Positions 1 through 9,665 of a stretch of 64,000 bases of DNA are shown piece by piece. A program made the translations under genes and the position numbers. The stretch spans positions 62,001 to 126,000 of the forward strand of contig JADKKH010000008.1 in assembly GCA_016720585.1 (NCBI GenBank), given 5' to 3'. The first letter of the stretch is position 1, and each line of letters opens with the position of its first letter. This DNA is from Chitinophagaceae bacterium. GTDB taxonomy: Bacteria > Bacteroidota > Bacteroidia > Chitinophagales > Chitinophagaceae. The notes under the pieces were generated by a model. The model worked only from the letters and a program-made list of their open reading frames with translations, was not told where the DNA came from and searched no databases.

Positions 1-1
1 C

Positions 2-859
2 GCCAGCCTCACTGTTTCCTTTTTCCTGCCCTGGGTTTCCTGGAAAGGGGTTTCTATCCCGGGCTATTATATGCCCTCGGGAAAATTCTTTTCCATAGCT
101 GAATCCGGGTATAAATTGGGTAACCCTTTCCCGCAATTCAATTTTTCTTTATATATATTCTGGCTGATCCCTGTTTTGGCCTTATTAAGTGCTGCCCTTA
201 TCCTTTTCAATAAAAAATCTGTCTTACCTGCTTTTATCGCGGGCGCCCTTTCGCTTACTCTTCTCACGGTGTACTTTCTTTTTACCAAAACACTGATTGA
301 CCTCGGTGCGGGAAATGATATTTTCCAAATGCTGCAGTGGCCGTTCTATATAGCTGCCGTTTCTGCCGCGGGAATTATCCTGGCTGCTTTTCCGGTTAAA
401 AGCCAGTTACCAAAAATTGCCTGGCTATTGATCGGTCCGCTGTTGGCCTGGTCGGGTTATAAAATGGGTGAAAAATATATCATGGCTGAAACCTTTAAAA
501 CGACCGACCAGGTTGCTGCGGATTATTCCGTTACTGCCCTCGACCTGATCCGGGAGTTTGCGGCCAGTGACAGCACCGCCAATAAAAAATACCGTGAAAA
601 AATGCTGGTGGTTTCGGGTACTGCTTCCAATGTGGAAAGACGCACCGACTCTTCCACAACTATTAACTTTTCCGATACAACCGGTTCCTACGCAATTTTC
701 TCTTTTGAAAAAGATCAGTTCGAAAACCTGAAAAATATCAAACCCGGTGATACGATAACAGTTAAAGGCTCCTGCAGCGGCAGTATCTACAGTGAAATAC
801 TCGGCATTACCTCCATAAGTTTTAAACGTTCATCATTAAATAAACAAAATCAAAAATGA
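2..859 (+). CDS. membrane protein with C-terminal OB-fold (tRNA_anti-like) domain, 5' end outside window
   Basis: The frame is open from base 2, so the gene starts outside the window and the ATG at 71 is probably internal. About four hydrophobic segments fill the N-terminal half. The last 120 or so residues are soluble and resemble the tRNA_anti-like OB-fold family, with the stretches MLVVSGTASNVE and KPGDTITVKGS. That family is common in Bacteroidota and has no firm function. The stop codon overlaps the ATG of the following YceI gene (ATGA), so the two are probably translationally coupled. The domain call is from pattern only. Confidence 0.6.
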   Translation, partial: ASLTVSFFLPWVSWKGVSIPGYYMPSGKFFSIAESGYKLGNPFPQFNFSLYIFWLIPVLALLSAALILFNKKSVLPAFIAGALSLTLLTVYFLFTKTLIDLGAGNDIFQMLQWPFYIAAVSAAGIILAAFPVKSQLPKIAWLLIGPLLAWSGYKMGEKYIMAETFKTTDQVAADYSVTALDLIREFAASDSTANKKYREKMLVVSGTASNVERRTDSSTTINFSDTTGSYAIFSFEKDQFENLKNIKPGDTITVKGSCSGSIYSEILGITSISFKRSSLNKQNQK

Positions 860-1398
860 AAAAAACAATCCTCGCTTTAGCTTTTATTATTTCAGCCGGC
901 AGCCTGCTGGCACAAAAGAAAACAACCACATCAGCTATTGTTTCCTTTGATGCATCCACTGAAAAAGATGCCTTACCAAAAGCCGAAAACAAAACCGTTA
1001 TCGGGTCTTTAGATACCCAGACAGGTGATGTGGCTTTTGAAGCAGCCGTAAAGAATTTTTCTTTTTCCAGTCCCAAGATGCAGGAACATTTCAATGGCGA
1101 CAACTGGTTCAAGTCGGATACCTACCCAGTTTTCTCATTTACCGGTAAAATTGAAAAGATCTCAAAAGTAAAATTTACGAAAGACGGCACCTACAGCGTT
1201 TCAGCGGATGGCGTGATGAAAATCCGTGACGTAAGTAACAAAGCCAAGATCGAAGGAACGATTACGGTAGCCGGTGGTAAAATAAAAATTGCCTCCAATT
1301 TTGTGGTAAAACTTGCTGACTATAATATTACCGGTATGCCTATTGAATCGGGTAAAGTGGACAAGCAACCCAAAGTAACTGTGACCGCTGAATTTTAA
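856..1398 (+). CDS. YceI family periplasmic protein
   Basis: This 180-residue protein starts with a signal peptide (MKKTILALAFIISAGSLLAQ) and then runs through a single YceI-like lipocalin-type domain. The family features FEAAVKNFSF, MQEHFNGDNWFKSDTYPVFSF and a final set of beta strands (VVKLADYNITGM) are visible. YceI proteins bind isoprenoid chains such as polyprenyl or quinone tails in the periplasm. The start is fixed by the ATGA overlap with the preceding membrane gene. A diverged YceI-type lipoprotein occurs again at 47,613. Confidence 0.85.
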   Translation: MKKTILALAFIISAGSLLAQKKTTTSAIVSFDASTEKDALPKAENKTVIGSLDTQTGDVAFEAAVKNFSFSSPKMQEHFNGDNWFKSDTYPVFSFTGKIEKISKVKFTKDGTYSVSADGVMKIRDVSNKAKIEGTITVAGGKIKIASNFVVKLADYNITGMPIESGKVDKQPKVTVTAEF

Positions 1399-1421
1399 TT
1401 TCGTTTCTGTATTTTATGAAA

Positions 1422-1555
1422 ATGAGGCTGTCTCAAAAGCCAGCAAATTTGTCACATTGAGTTTATCGAAATGTTTACAAATTTGCTGGTCAATCTTTAT
1501 CATATTTCGTCATAGCTCAATATGACAAAGATTGATCCTTTTGAGACAGCCTCAT
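1422..1555. repeat. 130-bp three-stem inverted-repeat element, copy 1
   Basis: The ends form a perfect 17-bp inverted repeat (ATGAGGCTGTCTCAAAA at 1422-1438, its complement at 1539-1555). Inside are two further hairpins: CCAGCAAATTTGT at 1440-1452 pairs with 1477-1489, and CAATCTTT at 1491-1498 pairs with 1527-1534, with a second inner stem GTCATA/TATGAC. The single strand would fold into a three-way junction. It lies between two convergent genes. A second copy in opposite orientation is at 14501-14640. No coding capacity is seen. Confidence 0.85.
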
Positions 1556-1579
1556 ATTTTTTCTGGCCAACCCGGTAAC

Positions 1580-4006
1580 TCAGTTACCAATGATCTTTTC
1601 AATATGAATTAATTTCCCATTGGCATCAAATCCTTCTGCAATCACTTTGAATTTTTTACTGAAATCATTATTATAGAAATTCATTTTAACCGACTTCGTT
1701 TCGGTATCCGTAAACACATTGGGATTCCAGTATAAGGTAGTCCGGTTATCGGCCGTTAATCGTTTGGCATTGGCTACACTGTAATCGGGGTTATAAAATT
1801 CTTTTGTTATGGAATAACCCCGGTACTCCACATATTCCAGCATATCAGGCTTATTCTCAACAAATTTTTCCCGGGTATACACCGCAAGGGCTCCACCGGG
1901 TGAACCGCTTCCTACACCTACGAAACCGGCTTCATAAAATTTTATCAGGGCAATATCATCCATACGCAAGACCCTCAATTGAATCATGTCTGTTGGTATT
2001 TCGTTCAGAAAGATTCCCACAATCCATTTTTGACCGGTCATCAGGCTGATATTTTTCCGGTTTACAAAACGGCCACCCTGTATTTCCACCTGTTGAATAC
2101 TGTTCTTAATATAATCCACCACATTCAGTGACTTGTCATTAGCCGGCTCATTGATATTATCAAGATTTACTTTCCCCGGCGATTTGAAAACACCGGTGGT
2201 GTATTTTTCATTCACGATATCAATAGGCTTCTTGCTGGTTTTCGCCTGTACAACCACCCGCTCCAGTTCTTTTACTTCATCCAGCTTTGATTGTACATAC
2301 CGGTAGCGGTTATCTATCTCGTCTTTGTTCTGCAACGCGGAGAGGTTCTTTGAAATTAGATTTTCAGTTACACCCTGGGGTATGGTTTCAATATTTTTCT
2401 CCAGTACATTTTCATCAAGATGAATCCTCGCGGGTTTGGTTTTTCCGGGCTTGTCCGCATAAGCGTAAAAAAGTTTTGCCTTACCCATAAAAGCGACCGA
2501 GTCCATCCTGAAAAATCCCTTTGCATTTACCGGCACTTCAAAATTCTGCCCTCCTGTTGAATCTTCGCCTTCCAGGTAAATACTCAGTTTACCATTATAG
2601 AGGTTTTCTTTTTCCTTTTCATCCCATACGCTACCTGTTATTGTGATCAGCTCCTGGTCTTTGTATGTTTTTGCCGGAAAATTATGCGCTAAAATATTGG
2701 TCCAGTTAAACCGGCTCCACCCATGCGTCAGCATAAGATTGTCTAATGCCTGTTTGGTGGTATCATTCCTGTTTACAAAATACCAGGCAGGGTTATAGAT
2801 GTATCCCTTTAAATCGCTGGTCAGTAATAGACGGGAATAGATATTCTCGTAATCACCAAAACCGGAACCCGACAAATCAACAACCGAAACAGAACAACTG
2901 CGTTGAATGGCTTCGGGGAAATTGAGTTCGATGCTATTTTCGGCTCTCTTACTCATATCCGTCTTTACGAACGCAAGATCACCCCCGCTGATGTATTCCC
3001 CGTTATCGACAAACGTAAGCCTTTCGGCTAATGGGGCTCCGTTCTGATCAAATACGGTGAAATGCAAAATTCCGGAAGGCAGACTGTCTGTACCGAGGTG
3101 GCCGATCACCGAAGGATAATCTTCAAAAGCGATTTCATTTTCATATACCAGGTGATTGTTTATCTCAGCGGTCACCACGATTTTTTCAAACCGGGCTTTA
3201 TCATTTTCACTACGCGACAACTGGAATTTTTTTCCTCCTTTTTCATCCTGTATTTTAAGGTTGATCCCGGCCGGTACTACATCCGGAAGAGCATAGGTTC
3301 TTTTACCGGCCTCTGTTTCTACTTCAGCCAGGTATTTCTTTCCCATTTGTGCTTTGAATTGTACTTTACCGATACCATCATGATAGCTTTTAAAAGAAGC
3401 AATGGTGGTTCCATCCCCCGAGTGGATAACTCCATTGATCTCAACCGGGGTGCCATATTGATCAACCGCCTTAAAACCAACCACCGTTAATATACCATCC
3501 ACCAGGTTCCCGCTTTCCGGAAAAAATTTCAGGGAAACATTTTGTTGTGTTTTTGCTGTGGATGCATTTCCGGCAGAAGGATGAAAAATAAAAATATTTT
3601 TCTTGTAGATAAATGCTTCCTCATAATTCAACATATCAGGCGTTAATGCCCGTATATAATAATTGCCTTGTGGTAACGAGTCCGGAATATCAATGTTCCC
3701 TTTGGCAACAGCCCCGAATACCGGGTATTTTTTACTGCTTATAACAGCTCCTTTGCTGTCAATAAACTGAACATAGAAATTATTGCTGATGCCGCTGGGT
3801 TTGCCATCACTCAGAAAGTAGGCTTTAAACCAGATTGTTTCTCCGGCAACATAATATTCCCGGTCATACTGTATATATAATTTCTCGGGTTGAAACTGTG
3901 TCGCAATTACATTAAGCGCGGAATCAATTTTTTGAGCTGCGGATGGCCTTAAAGACAATAAAATGACTGCAGAAACAAAAACTATTTTCAGTAGTATCTT
4001 TTTCAT
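1580..4006 (-). CDS. MG2 domain protein with C-terminal TonB-plug-like region
   Basis: The product is 808 residues with a signal peptide (ending SAAQ). Residues 40-75 carry the macroglobulin MG2-like motif EKLYIQYDREYYVAGETIWF, seen in large Bacteroidota surface or periplasmic proteins. The middle is beta-rich. Around residues 640-720 there is a stretch resembling a TonB receptor plug (IQQVEIQGGRF, DDIALIKFYEAG, GGALAVYTR), but no following beta barrel. The role is unknown; an envelope-associated assembly or protease-inhibitor-like function is possible. It stands alone on the minus strand. Confidence 0.6.
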   Translation of the reverse strand: MKKILLKIVFVSAVILLSLRPSAAQKIDSALNVIATQFQPEKLYIQYDREYYVAGETIWFKAYFLSDGKPSGISNNFYVQFIDSKGAVISSKKYPVFGAVAKGNIDIPDSLPQGNYYIRALTPDMLNYEEAFIYKKNIFIFHPSAGNASTAKTQQNVSLKFFPESGNLVDGILTVVGFKAVDQYGTPVEINGVIHSGDGTTIASFKSYHDGIGKVQFKAQMGKKYLAEVETEAGKRTYALPDVVPAGINLKIQDEKGGKKFQLSRSENDKARFEKIVVTAEINNHLVYENEIAFEDYPSVIGHLGTDSLPSGILHFTVFDQNGAPLAERLTFVDNGEYISGGDLAFVKTDMSKRAENSIELNFPEAIQRSCSVSVVDLSGSGFGDYENIYSRLLLTSDLKGYIYNPAWYFVNRNDTTKQALDNLMLTHGWSRFNWTNILAHNFPAKTYKDQELITITGSVWDEKEKENLYNGKLSIYLEGEDSTGGQNFEVPVNAKGFFRMDSVAFMGKAKLFYAYADKPGKTKPARIHLDENVLEKNIETIPQGVTENLISKNLSALQNKDEIDNRYRYVQSKLDEVKELERVVVQAKTSKKPIDIVNEKYTTGVFKSPGKVNLDNINEPANDKSLNVVDYIKNSIQQVEIQGGRFVNRKNISLMTGQKWIVGIFLNEIPTDMIQLRVLRMDDIALIKFYEAGFVGVGSGSPGGALAVYTREKFVENKPDMLEYVEYRGYSITKEFYNPDYSVANAKRLTADNRTTLYWNPNVFTDTETKSVKMNFYNNDFSKKFKVIAEGFDANGKLIHIEKIIGN

Positions 4007-4149
4007 GTTCGTAGTATTGCCGGTAAAGTAAGAATTAATGGCCGGAACTATCCTGATGTTTATTTCAACGGAAATACCGGCTGATAAAGATGACTTTCCC
4101 GGGTATTTAGATGCATCCGGGAAAATGGTCTGGTGGCCTGTAAGTCCCG

Positions 4150-4482
4150 TTAATTGATACTGTCATCAAACTTTGTTCCCAGCATGGAGCGGAATTCAGG
4201 AATACCCTGTTTCATTTCAGCCACATCACCGAATATCCTCTTTAAGTTACGGTTCATGATCTCCAGTACCAGTTTTAATTCTTCTTCATTCTTTACTTCA
4301 CCACGGAAAACCTTTTCTTTCAAACCACTTTCCCGTTCGGTGAAGTGAGCCCATTCATATTGCCCGTTCTTCTTTTTTTTGGCAAAAAATTTATACCGGC
4401 CGGTGCCGGGAATAGAACCGCTGACAACAGCGATGGCTATCTCTTCCCCTTTTTCAATATTCATTATGGCTAACTGAGTCAT
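4150..4482 (-). CDS. conserved hypothetical protein, 110 aa
   Basis: I do not recognise this small cytosolic protein. It has no signal peptide or membrane segment. It has a short N-terminal beta-like part with a charged KKKK turn (RYKFFAKKKKNGQYEWAHF) and a helical C-terminal half. It is divergent from uvrB, with about 90 bp between the start codons. The frame has normal codon use and no internal start that looks better. Confidence 0.55.
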   Translation of the reverse strand: MTQLAIMNIEKGEEIAIAVVSGSIPGTGRYKFFAKKKKNGQYEWAHFTERESGLKEKVFRGEVKNEEELKLVLEIMNRNLKRIFGDVAEMKQGIPEFRSMLGTKFDDSIN

Positions 4483-4517
4483 TGTTTTTATTTAAAATTA
4501 AATCAATTTAATTAATA

Positions 4518-4561
4518 CTGATTACCTGCCGGTAGTTATCCCGGCACAATCAGTAAATTGC
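4518..4561 (+). promoter_or_regulatory. imperfect palindrome and -7-like element upstream of uvrB
   Basis: CTGATT-3-TGCCGG-8-CCGGCA-1-AATCAG (4518-4553) is a two-block dyad. It directly abuts TAAATTGC (4554-4561), a fair match to the Bacteroidota -7 element TAnnTTTG, which lies 10 bp before the uvrB ATG. The palindrome would cover the -33 region, so it could be an operator. It could equally be an mRNA-independent hairpin. No TTG is present at the expected -33 distance. Confidence 0.35.
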
Positions 4562-4571
4562 AATTTCAGGC

Positions 4572-6611
4572 ATGGCTTTTAAATTACATACTCCTTTTCC
4601 TCCCGCAGGCGATCAACCGGATGCTATCCGTCAACTGACAGAAGGTATACTGAATGGTGAAAGATACCAGACACTGCTGGGTGTAACCGGAAGTGGTAAG
4701 ACATTTACCATTGCCAATGTGATTCAGCAGGTACAACGGCCGGTCTTGGTGCTTACGCATAACAAAACCCTGGTGGCACAATTGTATGGGGAGTTCCGCC
4801 AGTTTTTCCCGGAAAATGCCGTTGAATATTTCGTTTCGTATTATGATTACTACCAGCCCGAAGCCTATATGCCGGTTAGTGATGTGTATATTGAAAAAGA
4901 CCTGAGCATTAATGATGAACTGGATAAACTGAGATTACGGGCAACATCCAGTTTGCTCAGCGGACGCAGGGATATTATTGTGGTGGCTTCCGTGAGTTGC
5001 ATTTATGGTATGGGTAATCCTACCGATTATGAAAACGGTATCATCCGGATCACTAAAGGACAAACCATTTCAAGGCAGGCCTTTCTTCATGCATTGGTCA
5101 ATTCTACATACAACAGAACAACGTTGGAATTTAACCGGGGCACTTTCCGCGTTAAAGGGGATACGGTTGATATCAATCTTCCGTATGTTGATTATGGATA
5201 CCGTATTACTTTTTTTGGAGATGAGATAGAAGAAATAGAAACTATTGATGTAGTGAACAGTAAACGAATCGGGCTCATGGAAAATGCGGCAATCTTTCCG
5301 GCTAATTTATATGTGGCGCCAAAAGATATTCTGCAACAGGTGCTTTATGAAATGCAGGATGAGGTAGCCGCACAGGTAGCGTACTTTAAAAAAGAAGGAA
5401 AATATATTGAAGCCCAGCGGTTGAGTGAACGGGTGAACTACGATATAGAAATGATCCGGGAACTGGGCTATTGCAGCGGCATAGAAAACTATTCCCGTTT
5501 TTTTGACAGAAGGAAGCCCGGCACCCGGCCATTCTGTTTACTGGATTATTTTCCGAAAGATTATATAACGATCATTGACGAAAGTCACCAGACCATCCCG
5601 CAGGTGAGTGGCATGTATGGAGGGGACCGGAGCCGCAAGTTAGTGTTGGTTGATTATGGTTTCCGTCTGCCTTCGGCATTGGATAACCGTCCGTTGAATT
5701 TTCATGAGTTTGAATCGCTGACCAACCAATCCATTTTTGTTTCGGCTACACCTGATAATTATGAACTGGAAAAATCGGAAGGTATAGTCGTAGAGCAGGT
5801 AGTAAGGCCAACTGGTTTGCTGGAGCCGCCTATCGAGATCCGTCCTTCGGTGAACCAGATAGATGATCTGCTGGATGAAATTGACAAACGCATAAAAATG
5901 GGCGACCGGGTACTGGTAACCACATTGACCAAAAGGATGGCGGAAGAAATGGATAAATACCTGCACCGCATCAATATAAAATCAAAATATATTCACAGCG
6001 AAGTACATACATTGGACAGAATAGAAATACTCCGGGATCTGCGTTTAGGAAAAATTGATGTATTGGTAGGAGTGAACCTGCTTCGTGAAGGATTGGACCT
6101 GCCGGAAGTTTCCCTGGTGGCTATTCTGGATGCTGATAAAGAAGGTTTTCTCCGTAATGAAAAATCTTTGACACAAACTGCAGGTCGTGCCGCCAGGAAT
6201 GTGAATGGACTCGTTATCTTCTATGCAGATAAGATGACGGACAGTATGCAGAAGACGATCAATGAAACCATCCGCCGCCGGGAGAAACAAATTGCTTTTA
6301 ATATAGAACATGGCATTACTCCCCGAACTGTCATTAAATCAACCAAAGAAGTTTTTGCTCAAACTTCGGTATTGGATATAAAAGGATACGACCCGGCCAA
6401 TCCCTATGCCATTGCACCGGATGAGGACATGATAACGGTGGCAGCTGAGGAACAAACGGAATACAAAACCATTCCACAAACAGAAAAAGCCCTTTCCAAA
6501 ATTAAAAAAGAGATGGAGAAGGCAGCCAGGGACCTGGATTTTATGGAAGCGGCGAGACTAAGAGATGAAATGTTTCTTTTAAAAAAACAGCTGGATGAAA
6601 TGAAGAAATGA
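4572..6611 (+). CDS. uvrB: excinuclease ABC subunit UvrB
   Basis: UvrB is the damage-verification helicase of nucleotide excision repair and partners UvrA and UvrC. The 679-residue length is typical. Walker A GVTGSGKT is at residues 37-44. The beta-hairpin region YFVSYYDYYQPEAYMP inserts between DNA strands. The DESH helicase box, the NLLREGLDLPEVSL motif, QTAGRAARN and a C-terminal UVR motif (EKAARDLDFMEAARLRDEM) that contacts UvrC are all present. Nothing is missing. uvrA and uvrC are not in the window. Confidence 0.97.
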   Translation: MAFKLHTPFPPAGDQPDAIRQLTEGILNGERYQTLLGVTGSGKTFTIANVIQQVQRPVLVLTHNKTLVAQLYGEFRQFFPENAVEYFVSYYDYYQPEAYMPVSDVYIEKDLSINDELDKLRLRATSSLLSGRRDIIVVASVSCIYGMGNPTDYENGIIRITKGQTISRQAFLHALVNSTYNRTTLEFNRGTFRVKGDTVDINLPYVDYGYRITFFGDEIEEIETIDVVNSKRIGLMENAAIFPANLYVAPKDILQQVLYEMQDEVAAQVAYFKKEGKYIEAQRLSERVNYDIEMIRELGYCSGIENYSRFFDRRKPGTRPFCLLDYFPKDYITIIDESHQTIPQVSGMYGGDRSRKLVLVDYGFRLPSALDNRPLNFHEFESLTNQSIFVSATPDNYELEKSEGIVVEQVVRPTGLLEPPIEIRPSVNQIDDLLDEIDKRIKMGDRVLVTTLTKRMAEEMDKYLHRINIKSKYIHSEVHTLDRIEILRDLRLGKIDVLVGVNLLREGLDLPEVSLVAILDADKEGFLRNEKSLTQTAGRAARNVNGLVIFYADKMTDSMQKTINETIRRREKQIAFNIEHGITPRTVIKSTKEVFAQTSVLDIKGYDPANPYAIAPDEDMITVAAEEQTEYKTIPQTEKALSKIKKEMEKAARDLDFMEAARLRDEMFLLKKQLDEMKK

Positions 6612-6783
6612 GGAGAGGCCTGCCCGCCAGATTACCCAACAAAGTCAGGTGTTTTAACGCAGGCGGATTTTTTTGGAAAAGTAACCAGAGAAAATAAAAA
6701 ATAAACGAACTTCCGCTTTTAATGAACCTGTCCCACCCGATAGTGCCCATCAACGAATCATTAATATATTAATAATTGTTTTT

Positions 6784-9000
6784 ATGAAAAAAAATCTTCT
6801 CTCCTTTTTACTGGCTCTGACAACCCTTTCCGTATTTGCCCAGCCTGCTTATTTTGGTACGGCCGAAAAATTAATGGAACAGGCTTCCCTTCCGGAAGAC
6901 CAGATCCCCATCAACCGCCTGCAATGGCTGCCCAACTCCCACGACTTCTGGATCAATGACAATGGAAACCTATTTATGTACAGTGCAGATGATCTTATCA
7001 CAAAAAAAACGGTGATCAGTGCCGCACAGATCAGGGAAGCAGGGCTTACCACCCGGATAGAAGGGATCGTGTGGAGTACAGACCGCAAAAAGATACTGAT
7101 CTATTCCAACTCTTCCCGGGTATGGCGGGGAAATACAAAAGGAGATTACTGGTATTTTGACCTGGCAACAGGAAAAGGAAAACAGGTCGGGAAAACATTG
7201 CCTTCCTCCTCTCTGATGTTTGCAAAATTCTCTGCAGACAATAAAAATATCGCTTATGTAAGCAAACATAACCTCTACGCCGAAGACCTTGTTACCGGAA
7301 AGATCTCGCAACTGACAAAAGATGGCACCGATCGGGTCATCAACGGAACCTTTGACTGGGTGTATGAAGAAGAATTAAGTTGTCGCGACGGGTTCCGCTG
7401 GAGCCCTGACGGAAAAAATATTGCTTACTGGCGGGTAGACGCTACCGTTACACGCAATCATTTAATGATCAATAATACAGATTCACTTTATCCCTTCACT
7501 GTTCCGGTGGAATACCCGAAAGCCGGGGATAAACCCTCATTGGTTAAAATCGGCGTGATAAACCTGGTAACCAAAAAAACAATGTGGCTGAATATACCCG
7601 GTGACCCGCAGAATAATTACCTGGCAAGAATGGACTGGGCCGGTAATAACAAAGAGATCGTGGCGGTACAGCTGAACAGGAAACAGAATGAAGCCAGTCT
7701 TTATCTATGCGATGCCGTTAATGGAAAAGCGAATAAGATCTACAGTGATAAAGACGAAGCTTGGGTGGATGTCGTAAAACCTTTTGTCTGGGATGGTCCT
7801 TCCTGGACCTGGGTGGAAGACGGGAAATCATTTTTATGGAACAGTGAAAAAGACGGCTGGCTGCATATTTATAAAGTATCCAGGGATGGCAAGAATGAAC
7901 AACTGCTCACCAAAGGAAATTTTGATGCGGATATGGTGGCTTATGATGCCGCCGGTGGAAATATATATTTCGAAGCCAGTCCTTATGATGCCACACAAAA
8001 ATATTTATACCGGGTCAATTTAAATAATACGGATACGATACGCGTGACCCCTGCGATATTTGATGGTACCAATTCATACCGTTTATCGCCTGATGCCAAA
8101 TTTGCCACACAGGTAAATGCCAGCATCAGCCGCAATGCCAATGTCCGGCTGGTAGTTCTTCCTGAACATAAAAAGATCTATCCTTCAACCGATGATAAAT
8201 TCACCGTCCCACAACTGGGATTCGGATTGGAAAAATTCAAAGTAAAAACAGTGGACGGCGTTGAGATGGACGGTATCATGGCCAAGCCGAATAATTTTGA
8301 TCCTTCCAAAAAATATCCCGTTTATTTCTATGTTTATGGTGAACCGGCTGCTTCTACCGCCAATGACCAGCCGGGTTTTGACCGTTTTATTTCACAATTG
8401 ATCCCTGAAGGTTATATCGGTATTACGATGGACAACCGGGGCACACCCGCTTATAAAGGAAGAGAATGGCGCAAATGCATTTACCGGAAGATCGGGGTTA
8501 TCAACAGCCGCGACCAGGCGATGGCCGCCAAAGAAATACTGAAATGGAGTTTTATTGACACCAGCCGCGTGGCGGTACATGGCTGGAGTGGCGGGGGTGC
8601 TATGACATTGAACCTTTTGTTCCGCTACCCGGAGATCTACAAGACGGGGATAGCCGTGGCTGCGGTGACCGACCAGCATTTCTATGATAATATTTATACA
8701 GAAAGGTATATGGGTGTACCGCAGGAAAATGAAGAGGATTATAAACAGGCATCACCAAATACGTTTGCCAAAAATCTCCGGGGTAATCTTTTATACATGC
8801 ATGGCACCGGCGATGATAATGTACATTATAAAAATGCTGAAGTTCTGATCAATGAACTTGTGAAAAACGGAAAAGTTTTCCAGCTTATGGCCTATCCCAA
8901 CCGCTCCCATGGAATTTATGAGGGCGCAGGAACAAGCCAACACCTGAATGCAACCTTAATTAAATTTTTACGGGAGCATTGCCCGCCGGGAGCGAGATAG
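6784..9000 (+). CDS. dipeptidyl peptidase IV-type S9 serine peptidase
   Basis: A 738-residue exported peptidase with a signal peptide ending VFAQ. An N-terminal beta-propeller includes the DPP IV substrate-N-terminus clamp motif DWVYEEELSCRDGF, whose Glu pair binds the free amino group. The C-terminal alpha/beta hydrolase has the nucleophile in GWSGGG (Ser602), the acid in GTGDDNVH (Asp677/678) and His709 in NRSHGI. It should cut Xaa-Pro dipeptides from peptides in the periplasm. It follows uvrB by 172 bp and appears to be its own unit. Confidence 0.93.
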   Translation: MKKNLLSFLLALTTLSVFAQPAYFGTAEKLMEQASLPEDQIPINRLQWLPNSHDFWINDNGNLFMYSADDLITKKTVISAAQIREAGLTTRIEGIVWSTDRKKILIYSNSSRVWRGNTKGDYWYFDLATGKGKQVGKTLPSSSLMFAKFSADNKNIAYVSKHNLYAEDLVTGKISQLTKDGTDRVINGTFDWVYEEELSCRDGFRWSPDGKNIAYWRVDATVTRNHLMINNTDSLYPFTVPVEYPKAGDKPSLVKIGVINLVTKKTMWLNIPGDPQNNYLARMDWAGNNKEIVAVQLNRKQNEASLYLCDAVNGKANKIYSDKDEAWVDVVKPFVWDGPSWTWVEDGKSFLWNSEKDGWLHIYKVSRDGKNEQLLTKGNFDADMVAYDAAGGNIYFEASPYDATQKYLYRVNLNNTDTIRVTPAIFDGTNSYRLSPDAKFATQVNASISRNANVRLVVLPEHKKIYPSTDDKFTVPQLGFGLEKFKVKTVDGVEMDGIMAKPNNFDPSKKYPVYFYVYGEPAASTANDQPGFDRFISQLIPEGYIGITMDNRGTPAYKGREWRKCIYRKIGVINSRDQAMAAKEILKWSFIDTSRVAVHGWSGGGAMTLNLLFRYPEIYKTGIAVAAVTDQHFYDNIYTERYMGVPQENEEDYKQASPNTFAKNLRGNLLYMHGTGDDNVHYKNAEVLINELVKNGKVFQLMAYPNRSHGIYEGAGTSQHLNATLIKFLREHCPPGAR

Positions 9001-9205
9001 ATTGTAGTTTGTTTTATTGACAAAGGCGGAACTGAAATAAAAAAGGATAGAGGCCAAAGAAACGCCTGCAGACCTCGTTTGGCTTTCCAAATGAAATACT
9101 GCTTCCATTATGGATTGGCTGATAGATAATAAATAGCCTCTCGTAGTTTTACGCATCCCTCCAGAGTATTTGTGCCTGATTTTAAAAAATACAATAGCCC
9201 CATCC

Positions 9206-9236
9206 TTGCACCGGGAAACAGTCCATTCTATCTTAG
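9206..9236 (+). promoter_or_regulatory. Bacteroidota-type promoter for the 91-aa protein gene
   Basis: TTG at 9206-9208 and TATCTTAG at 9229-9236 are separated by 20 bp, which fits TTG-N17-23-TAnnTTTG with one mismatch in the -7 element. The start codon at 9288 lies 51 bp downstream. Confidence 0.45.
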
Positions 9237-9287
9237 CTGTAGAAACCGAACTAATCCAATATTTGTAAAACCAGAAAATCCAGTATT

Positions 9288-9563
9288 ATGAAAAGACGTG
9301 TCCGTAAAATCGCCAACTTCTTTGCGTTTAACCTCCTGTTTTTCGCTTTGTACCTGAATTTTATTCATAAAGACAAGGCCGCTATTACCGGGGTAAACCA
9401 GCCAACAGCCAGTCAAACTACCACTGCAGCTTTCAGCGGAACCGTACTGGTTGACAACCCTAACCAGCAAAAAAAGTCGGAAGTAACTGTTACTACCGGC
9501 CAAACTGCAACTACGAAGCCGGAAGAAGGCAGCACAGAAGCCTTAAAGCTTGCTATAAATTAA
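9288..9563 (+). CDS. small single-span membrane protein, unknown
   Basis: This 91-residue product has a basic N terminus (MKRRVRKIANFF), one hydrophobic segment (residues about 10-25) and a Thr/Gln/Ala-rich low-complexity tail. I do not recognise the family. It has its own promoter upstream and a strong terminator 20 bp downstream, so it is probably a monocistronic real gene and not a shadow. It could be an inner-membrane anchored periplasmic peptide or an uncleaved exported protein. Confidence 0.5.
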   Translation: MKRRVRKIANFFAFNLLFFALYLNFIHKDKAAITGVNQPTASQTTTAAFSGTVLVDNPNQQKKSEVTVTTGQTATTKPEEGSTEALKLAIN

Positions 9564-9583
9564 ACAAAGCAGCGTTAACATAG

Positions 9584-9628
9584 CAACAATCCTGTCCCGC
9601 TTAAGGCGAGACGGGATTGTTGTGTTTT
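9584..9628 (+). terminator. strong intrinsic terminator
   Basis: A 17-bp stem (9584-9600 with 9606-9622; one mismatch, one G-T pair), a 5-base loop and the tail TGTTTTT end transcription of the 91-aa gene. Confidence 0.8.
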
Positions 9629-9653
9629 TAGCCATGCCTGACGCTGATTTCTT

Positions 9654-9661
9654 TACCTTAG
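9654..9661 (+). promoter_or_regulatory. -7-like element of polA, leaderless arrangement
   Basis: TACCTTAG ends 4 bp before the polA ATG at 9666, so transcription would start at or next to the A of the start codon. No TTG sits at the ideal -33 distance, which lowers confidence. Confidence 0.35.
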
Positions 9662-9665
9662 GGGC

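Noticed and set aside
1422..1555. Insertion sequence with transposase
   Set aside because: The element has terminal repeats but only 130 bp and no reading frame, so at most it is a non-autonomous repeat.
3062..3490. 142-residue plus-strand ORF opposite the MG2 gene
   Set aside because: Antisense to a long conserved frame, with no family features and no promoter-like sequence.
6605..6700. uvrB terminator from the GCCTGCCCGCC and GCAGGCGG words
   Set aside because: The two arms do not pair well enough to form a stem with a T tail.
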